Source: Cristatella mucedo (taxonomy: Eukaryota; Bryozoa; Phylactolaemata; Cristatellidae). From it: 64,000 nucleotides of DNA. Every line of letters begins with the position of its first letter. The first letter of the stretch is position 1. The translations under genes were made by a program, and so were the position numbers. The notes under the pieces were generated by a model, which searched no databases, was not told the DNA's origin, and saw nothing but the letters and a program-made list of their open reading frames with translations. The stretch spans positions 863,501-927,500 of the forward strand of contig WPIO01000116.1 in NCBI GenBank assembly GCA_009760855.2, written 5' to 3'. Positions 56,018-60,199 of this stretch are shown here, in pieces.

Positions 56018-57349
56018 AATTCTCTCGGAGTGACACACTAGTGTTTTATTGTTAATTATTCACAATCACTACTATTCATATTAATATATGAGAAGTGATG
56101 CAGCATCATTACTATTATTACATGACGAGTGATGCACTATTATAATTATTTTTACAGGACGAGTGATACAGTATTATTATTATTATTGTTACATGAGTGA
56201 TCCTGTATTATTATTGTTATACAAAGAATGATACAGTAACAAGCAAACAGAAGAACTTACAAAATAAAACTGAAGAGCTGCTGGTGAAAGCAAAAGAAAG
56301 CAAGAGGAGAGTGGATGGACGAACATAGACTGTCAGTCAGCAGGAGAGAGCAGGTGACTCGACTTCCAAGGTTCTGTCTCAGTGCTAATTCCACTAATTC
56401 TGGGCTTCCGACTTACCTATCAGAACTACTCCCCCACCAGGCTAGGCATCGCAACACCTGCTTTTCAGGCTCGAACCGTTCAGCTATACCTCGAGCAAAC
56501 ATCAAATCCTTTAGAGACCATGCCTTCAGTTTGTATGCTCCCAAACCCTAGTACTTGATCCCGACATGACATCCTGACTTGATGATATTGACAAAGACTC
56601 TTTAAAACGCAGCTGTTTGTCACTGCATTTAGTGGATCCTAGATATTCGTTCTTTAAGTGCATTTTGTGCTGACACTGTGCATACTACCATTAATCATAT
56701 TTTATATGTTGACACTGTGCATGTCATCTTTGACCATGGTATACTTGTTGACATTGTGCATGTTACTACTAATCATTTTATCATGCTTCCTTTACAGCAT
56801 ATGTAAAGTGCTAAGACAGACATTCAAGTTCTTTGAATTAAGTTATTTTAGGTGTTATACAAATTTCCTATTATTAGTATTACTACTGTTATTATTATTC
56901 AAATAGAGACAAAATAGGGCAGAGGGAGACCAATTAGAAACTTAAAAAGTGCGGGAGAGTGATGGATAAGAAAGATGGATAAGATTGATAAAGATGGTAC
57001 AGTCCACCTCTCCTGCTCCTCTTCATCCTCTCAATCTCCTGTTAAGCTCAGTCAGTTTCCTTTCCTCTCTCTCCCTCTCACACCCACAACTATTGATAAG
57101 CACAAGAAATAAAGACACAAGCAGAGCAGTAGCCATAGGCTTTTGTTTGGCCTGTGGCTGCTAGACTGGCACCAGTGCAAAGGCAGCGAAGAGCTCGCAC
57201 AGCCTTACTCGAAAACGTATGATGCGAGCTCGCCAATCGTGCACACCGCTCCACAGTACGGCCTTGAACGCTTGAGTGTCGTAGTCTACTTTGATACCTT
57301 CGGGCGTGATGTTAAACGAAAAGGCCACTGCCGACTTGGCTTCGGCCAT
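22942..57349 (-). CDS. CPT1: Carnitine O-palmitoyltransferase 1, complete 20-exon gene, 761 aa
   Basis: CPT1 sits in the outer mitochondrial membrane and moves long-chain acyl groups from CoA to carnitine, the rate-limiting entry to beta-oxidation. It is normally inhibited by malonyl-CoA. The 20 exons listed separately all have GT-AG borders and compatible phases, and the sum (761 aa) fits the vertebrate 773. Residues 1-47 are the regulatory N-terminus, and about 60-77 and 102-119 are transmembrane segments. The acyltransferase domain carries NAEHSWADAP with catalytic His468, [14 protein letters not shown] (588-601), the STS motif (680-682) and [16 protein letters not shown] (704-719). Glu3 is kept but residue 5 is Lys where vertebrates have His. 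Introns run from about 90 bases to 7.7 kb and are full of LINEs, SINEs and microsatellites. CPT2 or CRAT are excluded by the N-terminal two-TM module. Confidence 0.97.
23160..23330 (-). CDS. CPT1: CPT1 exon 19
   Basis: 57 aa, phase 0 to 0, acceptor CTCCCAG and donor GTAAGT. It contains [16 protein letters not shown], the conserved glycine-rich segment near the active-site tunnel, and [12 protein letters not shown]. Confidence 0.97.
23823..24011 (-). CDS. CPT1: CPT1 exon 18
   Basis: 63 aa, acceptor TTTACAG and donor GTGAGT. It contains [18 protein letters not shown] and [18 protein letters not shown]. The STS triplet is the carnitine-contacting motif of the family. Confidence 0.97.
24213..24246. 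repeat. (GA)n microsatellite
   Basis: A short GA run in CPT1 intron 17. Confidence 0.95.
24398..24620 (-). mobile_element. LINE family A 3' end fragment
   Basis: The reverse tail (TAATTGAATCTCTTTCTAGG) is followed by diverged 3' sequence. Confidence 0.65.
24663..24699. repeat. Perfect 14-bp hairpin, 9-nt loop
   Basis: CATTGTGTTGAGGC, a loop of nine bases, then its exact reverse complement. It lies in CPT1 intron 17. Confidence 0.85.
25078..25255 (+). mobile_element. tRNA-derived SINE, family A (diverged)
   Basis: GGGTTCGAATCTTGCAGTGGG, GCGATCCTTTCTTGC and a body with CTATACAAATGAGGC followed by AATGAGCTATTA. The head is decayed. Confidence 0.75.
25289..25353. repeat. (CT)n microsatellite
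   Basis: Two CT runs split by a C-rich break, in CPT1 intron 17. Confidence 0.95.
25900..26395 (+). mobile_element. LINE family B 3' part
   Basis: It encodes the C-terminal RT remnant ([46 protein letters not shown]) and the family B tail with ACTCTCCTGCGTAACACCC. 5' truncated. Confidence 0.85.
26835..26994 (+). mobile_element. LINE family A fragment, plus strand
   Basis: It encodes [19 protein letters not shown] and LAPAYLSD and stops at an AAT run (26972-26994) that abuts a LINE in the opposite orientation. Confidence 0.8.
26995..27685 (-). mobile_element. LINE family A 3' part, minus strand
   Basis: The 3' tail is at 26995-27040 (reverse). The coding remnant includes [19 protein letters not shown] and [13 protein letters not shown]. 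It is close in sequence to the copies at 13180 and 30100. Confidence 0.9.
27690..28115 (+). mobile_element. LINE family A 3' part, plus strand
   Basis: It begins with TCCCTCACCAGGCTAAGCAT and runs to the tail AGAGATTGAGTTCTCTGAGG and TTATTAG. It is inverted relative to the preceding copy, with the 5' sides together. Confidence 0.8.
28243..28297 (-). other. Candidate alternative (poison) exon in CPT1 intron 17
   Basis: It is bounded by a good acceptor (CTGCTCCCAG) and donor (GTAAGTAG) but is 55 bases long. Exons 17 and 18 already join in phase and align across the family without it. Included in phase 0 it would hit TGA at codon 14. Confidence 0.3.
28880..29215 (-). mobile_element. LINE family A 3' end fragment (diverged)
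   Basis: The reverse tail GAGAACTGAATCTCTC at the left is followed by remnants such as TCCACGCTTTGGGAGCACAG that match the LINE 3' region. Confidence 0.7.
29220..30095. other. CPT1 intron 17, unassigned part
   Basis: I see no exon or recognised element. Confidence 0.3.
30100..31150 (-). mobile_element. LINE family A fragment (RT thumb to 3' end)
   Basis: The reverse frame at 31149-30430 (239 aa) has [39 protein letters not shown] and [15 protein letters not shown]. The 3' tail lies at 30115-30180. It is closely similar to the 13180 copy but 5' truncated past the YADD box. Confidence 0.92.
31733..31867 (-). CDS. CPT1: CPT1 exon 17
   Basis: 45 aa, phase 0 to 0, donor GTGAGA. It contains [20 protein letters not shown] and [13 protein letters not shown]. 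Met588 and the TET triplet (597-599) match positions linked to malonyl-CoA sensitivity and catalysis in mammals. Confidence 0.97.
31970..32134 (-). CDS. CPT1: CPT1 exon 16
   Basis: 55 aa from [20 protein letters not shown] to [15 protein letters not shown], acceptor CTGCAG and donor GTAAGT. The intron to exon 17 is only 102 bases. Confidence 0.97.
32530..32614 (-). CDS. CPT1: CPT1 exon 15
   Basis: It enters after one base and encodes [12 protein letters not shown] and [12 protein letters not shown]. The acceptor is GATGCAG and the donor GTATGT. Confidence 0.95.
33058..33123 (-). CDS. CPT1: CPT1 exon 14
   Basis: It completes the Trp of HSW and continues [19 protein letters not shown]. The acceptor is ACTGTAG and the donor GTGAGT. 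Asp472 lies four residues after the catalytic His. Confidence 0.95.
33222..33247 (-). CDS. CPT1: CPT1 exon 13, 26-nt micro-exon with the catalytic histidine
   Basis: Only 26 bases: ACTGGATTCAATGCTGAGCA then CTCGTG, giving TGFNAEHS plus two bases of Trp. The acceptor is TTTCCAG and the donor GTAAGTGG. His468 is the general base of the transferase. Confidence 0.93.
33260..34225. other. CPT1 intron 12, unassigned part
   Basis: AT-rich intronic sequence with no recognised exon or element. Confidence 0.3.
34235..35385 (-). mobile_element. LINE family A 3' part joined to an RT palm segment
   Basis: 34235-34880 is a standard family A 3' end ([19 protein letters not shown]). At about 34890 the reading passes abruptly to an upstream RT segment ([20 protein letters not shown]). 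The middle, including the YADD box, is missing. Confidence 0.85.
35480..35660 (-). mobile_element. tRNA-derived SINE, family A (reverse copy)
   Basis: It starts CTAGCTGATTCAACAGCCTC (reverse of the SINE end) and contains the reverse palindrome ACGACCTTGGGACCGAGGTC. It ends with the reverse of GTGAGCTGTGATGGCACAC. Confidence 0.88.
35700..36160. other. CPT1 intron 12, unassigned part
   Basis: A 107-codon plus-strand open frame begins at 35659. It resembles nothing I know and lies in an intron, so I do not call it. Confidence 0.3.
36180..36287 (-). CDS. CPT1: CPT1 exon 12
   Basis: 36 aa: [36 protein letters not shown]. The acceptor is TTTCTAG and the donor GTAAGT, phase 0 to 0. Confidence 0.97.
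36591..36638 (-). CDS. CPT1: CPT1 exon 11
   Basis: A 48-nt exon encoding [16 protein letters not shown], acceptor TTATTGTAG and donor GTATGT. It aligns with the FFVTLDE segment of vertebrate CPT1. Confidence 0.92.
36818..36965 (+). mobile_element. tRNA-derived SINE, family B
   Basis: CCCAGTAGTTAAGGTGCTCG is followed by GAGGTCGTGGGCTCGTGCCC and then the LINE-like tail AAGCACCTGAATAGAGAGAT and ATTTATTTATTT. It matches the copy at 912-1048. Confidence 0.85.
37145..37905 (-). mobile_element. LINE family A fragment
   Basis: The reverse frame includes FYADD-like [46 protein letters not shown] and [15 protein letters not shown], with one frameshift. The 3' end is cut at about 37145 without the usual tail. 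Confidence 0.9.
37906..38360 (+). mobile_element. LINE family B 3' part
   Basis: It starts at CTTACTTTGACCCACAAGGC ([15 protein letters not shown]) and runs through LKTVGD and HYLNC to the family B tail. It abuts the family A copy in opposite orientation, probably a nested insertion. Confidence 0.8.
38370..38620 (-). mobile_element. LINE family A 3' end
   Basis: The reverse tail (GAGAACTCAATCTGTATC) and the conserved GACATGCACAGGGTCAGCAT region are present; the coding part is absent. Confidence 0.85.
38625..39615. other. CPT1 intron 10, unassigned part
   Basis: A 149-codon minus-strand frame (38707-39156) is not recognisable. I see no splice sites placing it in CPT1. Confidence 0.3.
39620..39800 (+). 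mobile_element. tRNA-derived SINE, family A
   Basis: GAGCCGTGATGGCAAACTTG, B box GAGTTCGAGTCC, GGGCGATCC, CTATACAAAAGAGGC and AAATCAGCTAGTAG. The A box is partly decayed. Confidence 0.88.
39890..40345 (-). mobile_element. Strongly diverged LINE family A 3' part
   Basis: Reverse tail-like sequence (GGGAACTAAATTTCTTTC) is followed by remnants such as TTCACGACAGACAAGGCTAG that match the LINE 3' coding region. Confidence 0.55.
40419..40575 (-). CDS. CPT1: CPT1 exon 10
   Basis: It enters after one base and encodes [30 protein letters not shown] and [12 protein letters not shown]. The acceptor is TTTACCAG and the donor GTAACG. Confidence 0.97.
40690..40855 (+). mobile_element. tRNA-derived SINE, family A (diverged)
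   Basis: GAATTCGAATCATGCAATGG at the B box, GGCGATCCTTTAGTGCC and AAATCAGCTGATA at the end. A short GA run follows at 40879. Confidence 0.75.
41637..41751 (-). CDS. CPT1: CPT1 exon 9
   Basis: It completes Asp from exon 8, then encodes [29 protein letters not shown] and VKARDLE, leaving two bases of Ala. The acceptor is TTCTTTAG and the donor GTAAGT. It aligns with the KHIVVYHRGRYFKV stretch of vertebrate CPT1. Confidence 0.9.
41840..42640. repeat. C-rich/G-rich inverted repeat with G-run tandem units
   Basis: The left arm (about 41870-41945) contains AGGACATTCCC, CCCCGATATTCCCC and AGGACATTCCCCC. The right arm (42519-42640) contains GGGAAATGTCCTA, GGGGAATATCGGGG and three more GGNAAATGTCGGG units separated by long G runs. 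The arms are inverted copies about 600 bases apart, enclosing an AC microsatellite. It lies in CPT1 intron 8. Confidence 0.75.
41969..42061. repeat. (AC)n microsatellite
   Basis: About 93 bases of pure AC in CPT1 intron 8. Confidence 0.97.
42700..43025. other. CPT1 intron 8, unassigned part
   Basis: AT-rich sequence; I see nothing recognisable. Confidence 0.3.
43030..43160 (-). mobile_element. tRNA-like SINE head, a third family
   Basis: In reverse it has an A-box-like ATTGCTTAGGTGTAATG region and the B box GTCGATTCGAGTCC. The tail differs from families A and B. It is a single copy in the window. Confidence 0.5.
43578..43672 (-). mobile_element. tRNA-derived SINE family A fragment
   Basis: The reverse of the family A 3' half (TTAGCTGATTTTACAGCCTG and GAGCCTTGGCGGCTATTGCC). 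The head is missing, replaced by the LINE that follows. Confidence 0.7.
43680..44720 (+). mobile_element. LINE family A copy with two internal deletions
   Basis: It starts in the endonuclease-RT linker ([15 protein letters not shown]), then jumps at about 44010 from the HVPEPFK region to the GKPSVIQK region, losing the RT fingers and palm. A second jump near 44385 joins ITPL to the KPGTPSR region. A normal 3' tail follows at 44650-44715. Confidence 0.9.
44720..45115. other. CPT1 intron 8, unassigned part
   Basis: AT-rich; no exon or recognised element. Confidence 0.3.
45120..45203 (+). mobile_element. LINE family A type 3' tail
   Basis: GTAAAGCACCTAGAGAGAGA, TTAAGTTCTCTGAGGGTGC and TTATTATTATT. 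Only the tail is present. Confidence 0.75.
45294..45475 (+). mobile_element. tRNA-derived SINE, family A
   Basis: GGTGAGCCGTGACGGCACAA, B box GGGTTCGAGTC, GGGCGACCCGTTATTGC, GGATGTTAAATCATGTA end. The central palindrome is decayed. Confidence 0.82.
45480..46805. other. CPT1 intron 8, unassigned part
   Basis: I see no exon. 46440-46600 carries a weak reverse tRNA-SINE-like sequence (AACGACCAAGGTCTC) that I could not assign. Confidence 0.3.
46815..46899 (-). CDS. CPT1: CPT1 exon 8
   Basis: [20 protein letters not shown] and TRVPGVTS plus one base. The acceptor is CCTTTGTAG and the donor GTGAGT. It aligns with the [21 protein letters not shown] block. Confidence 0.96.
47030..47265 (+). mobile_element. 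LINE family B 3' end
   Basis: [18 protein letters not shown] and [20 protein letters not shown], then the family B tail ending in ACATTACATTACATTA. 5' truncated. Confidence 0.85.
47719..47826 (-). CDS. CPT1: CPT1 exon 7
   Basis: 36 aa: [36 protein letters not shown]. The acceptor is GATTGCAG and the donor GTAGGT, phase 0 to 0. Confidence 0.95.
47848..48022 (-). mobile_element. tRNA-derived SINE, family A (reverse copy)
   Basis: It starts CTAGCTGATTGAACAGCCTC, with body and B box in reverse (GGAATCGAACCCACGACCTC), and ends with the reverse of GTGAGCCGTGATGGCACACC. Well preserved, 22 bases from CPT1 exon 7. Confidence 0.92.
48072..48100. repeat. Perfect 12-bp hairpin, 5-nt loop
   Basis: GCCTTAGCCTGC, loop GACCG, then the exact reverse complement. 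It lies in CPT1 intron 6. Confidence 0.85.
48140..48545 (+). mobile_element. Diverged LINE 3' fragment
   Basis: The frame includes [19 protein letters not shown] and later phrases matching the GDHA and NSQPSDLTT ends of CR1/L2-like LINEs. It is distinct from families A and B in detail. Confidence 0.6.
48560..49550. other. CPT1 intron 6, unassigned part
   Basis: I see no exon or known element. AT-rich from 49100. Confidence 0.3.
49560..49800 (-). mobile_element. Possible pogo/Tigger-type transposase C-terminal remnant
   Basis: In reverse a frame reads [20 protein letters not shown] and continues acidic ([16 protein letters not shown]) before a stop. An acidic Asp/Glu/Ser tail after a [12 protein letters not shown] phrase resembles C-termini of pogo-type DDE transposases. 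The rest of the gene is not visible. Confidence 0.35.
49945..50085 (-). mobile_element. tRNA-derived SINE, family B (reverse copy)
   Basis: The reverse tail GAGAACTAAATCTCTATTCA is followed by the B-box region in reverse (GGGGCTCAACCCCACGACCT) and the head with TTTAATTGCTAGGCC. Confidence 0.8.
50287..50364 (-). CDS. CPT1: CPT1 exon 6
   Basis: 26 aa: [20 protein letters not shown] and SNYYGL. The acceptor is CCGTCTAG and the donor GTAAGG. [22 protein letters not shown] is a family hallmark. Confidence 0.97.
50616..50753 (-). CDS. CPT1: CPT1 exon 5
   Basis: 46 aa from [17 protein letters not shown] to [11 protein letters not shown]. The acceptor is GGTTGTAG and the donor GTGAGT. Confidence 0.97.
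51096..51197 (-). CDS. CPT1: CPT1 exon 4
   Basis: 34 aa: [20 protein letters not shown] and [14 protein letters not shown]. The acceptor is a T-rich tract with CAG and the donor is GTACGT. It matches the YSFQTSLPRLPVP block. Confidence 0.96.
51593..51755 (-). CDS. CPT1: CPT1 exon 3
   Basis: It completes Trp94 and encodes transmembrane segment 2 ([18 protein letters not shown], about 102-119), then [20 protein letters not shown] and VWL. The acceptor is ACTGTCAG and the donor GTACGT. Confidence 0.97.
51770..52570. other. CPT1 intron 2, unassigned part
   Basis: I see no exon or recognised repeat. Confidence 0.3.
52578..52665 (+). mobile_element. tRNA-like SINE head fragment
   Basis: TTTGGCCCAGTGGTAAGGTA (A-box-like) and GGCCTCAAACCCCAGAGG (B-box-like), with no clear tail before the LINE that follows. 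Probably family B type. Confidence 0.4.
52665..53850 (+). mobile_element. LINE family B, truncated and frameshifted
   Basis: It encodes RT remnants: the [19 protein letters not shown] block (PQG altered to FQG), LGVVFDSS, the [20 protein letters not shown] region and the [14 protein letters not shown] type C-terminus in several frames, then the family B tail. It lies in CPT1 intron 2. Confidence 0.88.
53985..54135 (-). mobile_element. LINE family A 3' end (diverged)
   Basis: An AAT run is followed by GCATGCTCAATG and AACATGGTTAGAGGTGACAT, matching the family A 3' region. The tail proper is partly lost. Confidence 0.65.
54136..54205 (+). mobile_element. SINE family A 3' half fragment
   Basis: GATAGCTGTTAAGGCTCTTC, TAAGGCTGTTATTTCAGCTA and a T-rich end. 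The head is missing. Confidence 0.65.
54375..54514 (-). CDS. CPT1: CPT1 exon 2
   Basis: [16 protein letters not shown] then transmembrane segment 1 ([16 protein letters not shown], about 61-76), [17 protein letters not shown] and two bases of Trp. The acceptor is TGCCTTAG and the donor GTGAGT. Confidence 0.95.
55018..55204 (+). mobile_element. SPIN-like non-autonomous hAT transposon (MITE), 187 bp
   Basis: It starts CAGTGGTTCTCAACC and ends GGTTGAAAACAACTG; the termini are inverted repeats matching at 13 of 15 bases. Flanks CCCTAAAG (55010-55017) and CTCTGAAG (55205-55212) agree at 6 of 8, with both differences transitions, which fits an aged 8-bp hAT target duplication. Internal blocks such as CCTTTAATACAGGTCCTCAT, GGCGACCCCTGTGAAAGGGT and CGTTCGACCCCCAAAG are, from memory, characteristic of the SPIN/URR1 family known from mammals, reptiles and some invertebrates. 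There is no transposase. It lies in CPT1 intron 1. Confidence 0.88.
55525..55682 (+). mobile_element. tRNA-derived SINE, family A (best copy)
   Basis: A box TGGCACACTAGG at 55529-55540, B box GGTTCGATTCC at 55580-55590, and between them an 11-bp perfect palindrome at 55556-55579. The body holds TTTATCGCCACTGCAAGCAG and CGCTATACAAAAAGGCTG and ends AATCAGCTAGGA, followed by a TA repeat. The polymerase III boxes look intact. Confidence 0.92.
55683..55749. repeat. (TA)n microsatellite at a SINE 3' end
   Basis: TA dinucleotides start directly after the SINE end, as expected if the SINE tail seeded them. Confidence 0.95.
55855..56045. repeat. (GA)n microsatellite inside a LINE/SINE 3' tail
   Basis: AAGCGCCTAGAGAGAGAG leads into GA repeats (55866-56013) that end at ATTGAATTCTCTCGGAGTG. 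The two edges are the halves of the family tail (CCTAGARAGAGATTGARTTCTCT), so the repeat grew from its internal AGAGAGA. Confidence 0.9.
56390..56890 (+). mobile_element. LINE family A 3' part
   Basis: It encodes [20 protein letters not shown] and [16 protein letters not shown], then non-coding 3' sequence with repeats of GTTGACACTGTGCATGT, and a decayed tail. Confidence 0.85.
57209..57349 (-). CDS. CPT1: CPT1 exon 1 (first coding exon)
   Basis: 47 aa: [18 protein letters not shown], then [10 protein letters not shown] and the [14 protein letters not shown] end, donor GTAAGG at phase 0. The MAEAxxAVAFxFxxTPEG opening is the CPT1 regulatory N-terminus, which fixes this ATG. Confidence 0.96.
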
Positions 57350-57362
57350 CTTGGATCAGCAG
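57350..57362 (-). promoter_or_regulatory. CPT1 5' UTR piece with upstream splice acceptor
   Basis: A 3' splice site (CTTTTCTTGTGTTACTTACAG) ends 13 bases before the ATG, leaving CTGCTGATCCAAG as leader. Either a 5' UTR intron or spliced-leader addition is implied. Confidence 0.65.
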
Positions 57363-57411
57363 CTGTAAGTAACACAAGAAAAGTGAGATGTGGCTAAGCC
57401 AAGCAACTGAA

Positions 57412-57442
<31 letters not shown>

Positions 57443-57446
57443 TCTC
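57412..57446. repeat. (CT)n microsatellite
   Basis: A CT run just upstream (minus sense) of the acceptor before CPT1 exon 1. Confidence 0.95.
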
Positions 57447-57739
57447 GGCATAGCATAAAGGCATTTGTCATTTTGAGGAGTGGAATGACGAAAAGCAGTC
57501 GGTGTATCAGGTCTATCGCACGAGTCGGACCGCGGCTCACTGATACTGGTTGCATACATCACGCCGACTCCCCAGATGAGATGAAGAGCTACATGGCCTG
57601 ATCAGAGCACTGCTTCGCAAGCTGACAGGCCGGAATACTCACTGCATTGAAACTGATCTGAGCATGACTGCACTTGTTTCCATAGCATCGGCAGCAAAGT
57701 CTTACCTTCACAGTAATGCCCAGAATCAGCAGAAAGTTA

Positions 57740-57960
57740 CAGACTAGATACAATTAACGCTGCCACACATATAAAGGGTCTTTGTGATTTGTTTTTCGTG
57801 TGCACATACCTGCACACACACTATGCCTGCTGCCTTAGGATGGTGCCACCAATCACTTGGGAGTGCTTTCTATACAGTATCTAAAGTGCTTAAAAATGTA
57901 AAGTGTTTACAAAGAGATTCAGTTCTCTAAGGGCGCTATAAAAATGTATTAATACCCACA
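57740..57960 (+). mobile_element. LINE family A 3' end (diverged)
   Basis: It includes AGGGTCTTTGTGATTTG, ACAAAGAGATTCAGTTCTCT and AAGGGCGCTATAAAAATG. No coding part is readable. Confidence 0.65.
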
Positions 57961-57964
57961 TACT

Positions 57965-59470
57965 GTATAAGCCCAACCAATGACGAACAAGCTAAGATCT
58001 TAAATGTGCTCACATGAAGACAGCACAGTGCTGTATTAAGCTTAGCTTTTATAAAAACAAACAGAAAAGGTAACAATGTACAAGTAAAAGTGCAGTGCTT
58101 CGGCCTATCAAGTTTTTAAATCGTTATGTTGTATATTTTCGACTACCTCGTTCCAAGCTGACTGCTCCAGAGTCTTTCAAAATCAAGCTAAATCGGCAAT
58201 AGTCAAAAAGGAGTCAGCAAGTCTGTTAGATTCTATTTCGATGCTTCAAAAAGTGCCAATACGACTTTGATTAAAACAAGTGCATGACAAAGCCTTGGTC
58301 ACTCCGAAAACGGTAAATGGTCTGTAGCAGAGCTTTCAGGAAACATGCCCCTTACGACATGCCCCTTAAATGCAGGCAAGTAATAAACAGGAATGATCTG
58401 CATTTGCCTGTTCAACGAGCCGACAGAGAATGCTACTAATATGCCACTGCAACCAGAGGCTTGGTATCTGCTGCAGCAGCTGTCAGTTCAGCCGTGTCGA
58501 AGCTACTGGAATTAGCCCCAGTATTGGACCGGTCTACAAGACTACAGCAGGGAGCCTAACCTGATCTTGCAGGTGGCTGTTCCTCAAGCACTGACTATGT
58601 AATAAATGCCTGGTTAATGGCTCTTGGGCAACTTAAGCAGCAGTAAACACACCACTCGGTCAGTAACCAGATTGGAGCCAGGAAAAGTCGTGTCCTCTGG
58701 GGTCACTCCGGGTCACACTGGGACAGCCTGCCTGGACTTCATAGTCTTGATCCTCCCCCCTGCAGGAACAACCTGCAAGGGGGAGTACAGATTGGCAGAT
58801 GCCGATAAGTAAAAAAGGGTGCTAGTGACAGATCCATCCTTCTGCAGGCCAATAGGGACTCAATGTAGGCTTCGATTCGACCGAAGCAGCTAGCATTCAG
58901 TGGCACTTGCATACATGGGCCGACAATCCGGTACTCTTCGGTACGATCTAAAACCGACTGCTCGGTCAGGCTGGATACAGGCCAGGTGGCTAACTATGCA
59001 TGGCCACATTTTCTCATCATATAAGAAATGAGCAATTTTGGCTTCAAAAAAACAAGGGAATTAGGCAGGCCAGCCAGTTGATCACCATGTTCATGATTTA
59101 TTAGGCATCCTGCCTTACCTTAACTGAGACATAATTTGATTTGTGCCTCAGTGTCTTCAGCCATCCTTGCTTTCACCTTGTGTTGTTAGTGATGTGGCTT
59201 GCTTAGTGATGAAATAAGGCTGGGGGGGGGGGAAGTTAACAAAAGGCACAACCTAGAGCTGTATCTTAGTCACCTAGGGAGTCCACAGCCACTTGATTAT
59301 GAAATCGTCGTCTGTGAAATATAAAATCTACTGCAGCAATATTGGTTCTGTGCTTGGCGCACTGGGTTTGTTTTGCGATCAGCCAGGCATACAAGCAGCA
59401 AGCCTTTCAAGTCATTCACATTGCGAAATAACTGCTTAAACAAACTGCACTGCACGCACATTGCACGAGC
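57965..59470. other. Upstream of CPT1, unassigned
   Basis: I see no gene. It contains a strong hairpin at 58753-58785 and a G run near 59221. Confidence 0.3.
58753..58785. repeat. 14-bp hairpin, 5-nt loop
   Basis: CTCCCCCCTGCAGG, loop AACAA, CCTGCAAGGGGGAG; 13 of 14 pairs match. Confidence 0.8.
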
Positions 59471-59479
59471 CTGAATTGC

Positions 59480-59800
59480 AATTATTCAAAGGATTTAAGA
59501 TTGGTTTGATATACATCAAAGCGACTCGAGTCAGAAGAGCAGATGGCACGATGTGAAGCCTGATAAGGAAGCTTTTTAGACAGGTATTCTAGATCAAGAG
59601 AATGAGAGGGACCTAACACTGAGTGGTATAATCTTAAAGTCAATACACTTCTAGATTGAGAGGCAATGCACGAGAAAAAGAGCGAGATCAGAGAGAAATG
59701 GCAAGAAGTGGCCTCTAGAGGTTCACGACTAACAAGCCTAGGCAGCAGAGCACAGGCTGAGAAATAACAGGCCACCCAGATGTGTAGCCAGAATTTAAGC
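59480..59800 (-). mobile_element. Diverged LINE C-terminal fragment
   Basis: In reverse it reads DLEYLSKKLPYQASHRAICS and a YQTNLKSFE-type end, matching the LINE family A C-terminus (YLSxLLPHQAxHR). Confidence 0.7.
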
Positions 59801-60199
59801 TAGGGGTGAGATGCGGGTTGAGGGTGACACGAGATATTTTCATGTAGGGAGCAAAACCTGAAATTAATGAAAAATAATAGTGCCAACTTGTAACCATCCA
59901 ATAATAATAATTATCGAGTTTATTCGACACACACTCGGCGGTTGCTCATCGGACGGACATTTACCATAATCTTGTTTCCAGTGGTGATGGTGGCCTAAGA
60001 ATAGGGACTGTTCTAGGTACCTGCTCCCAACAATCCAGCTATAGGAGCTAATGTGCCCTGCCCTCCGCTGTCGACCAATGAGAAGACTCCTCATCGGCCT
60101 GCCACCATGTGCAACCCATCGTGATATAAGCTAAAATTCCAATCCAAGAAGCACGAGGCCATACATGGCTACTCTAAACTCCACAGCAATAGAAATGCT

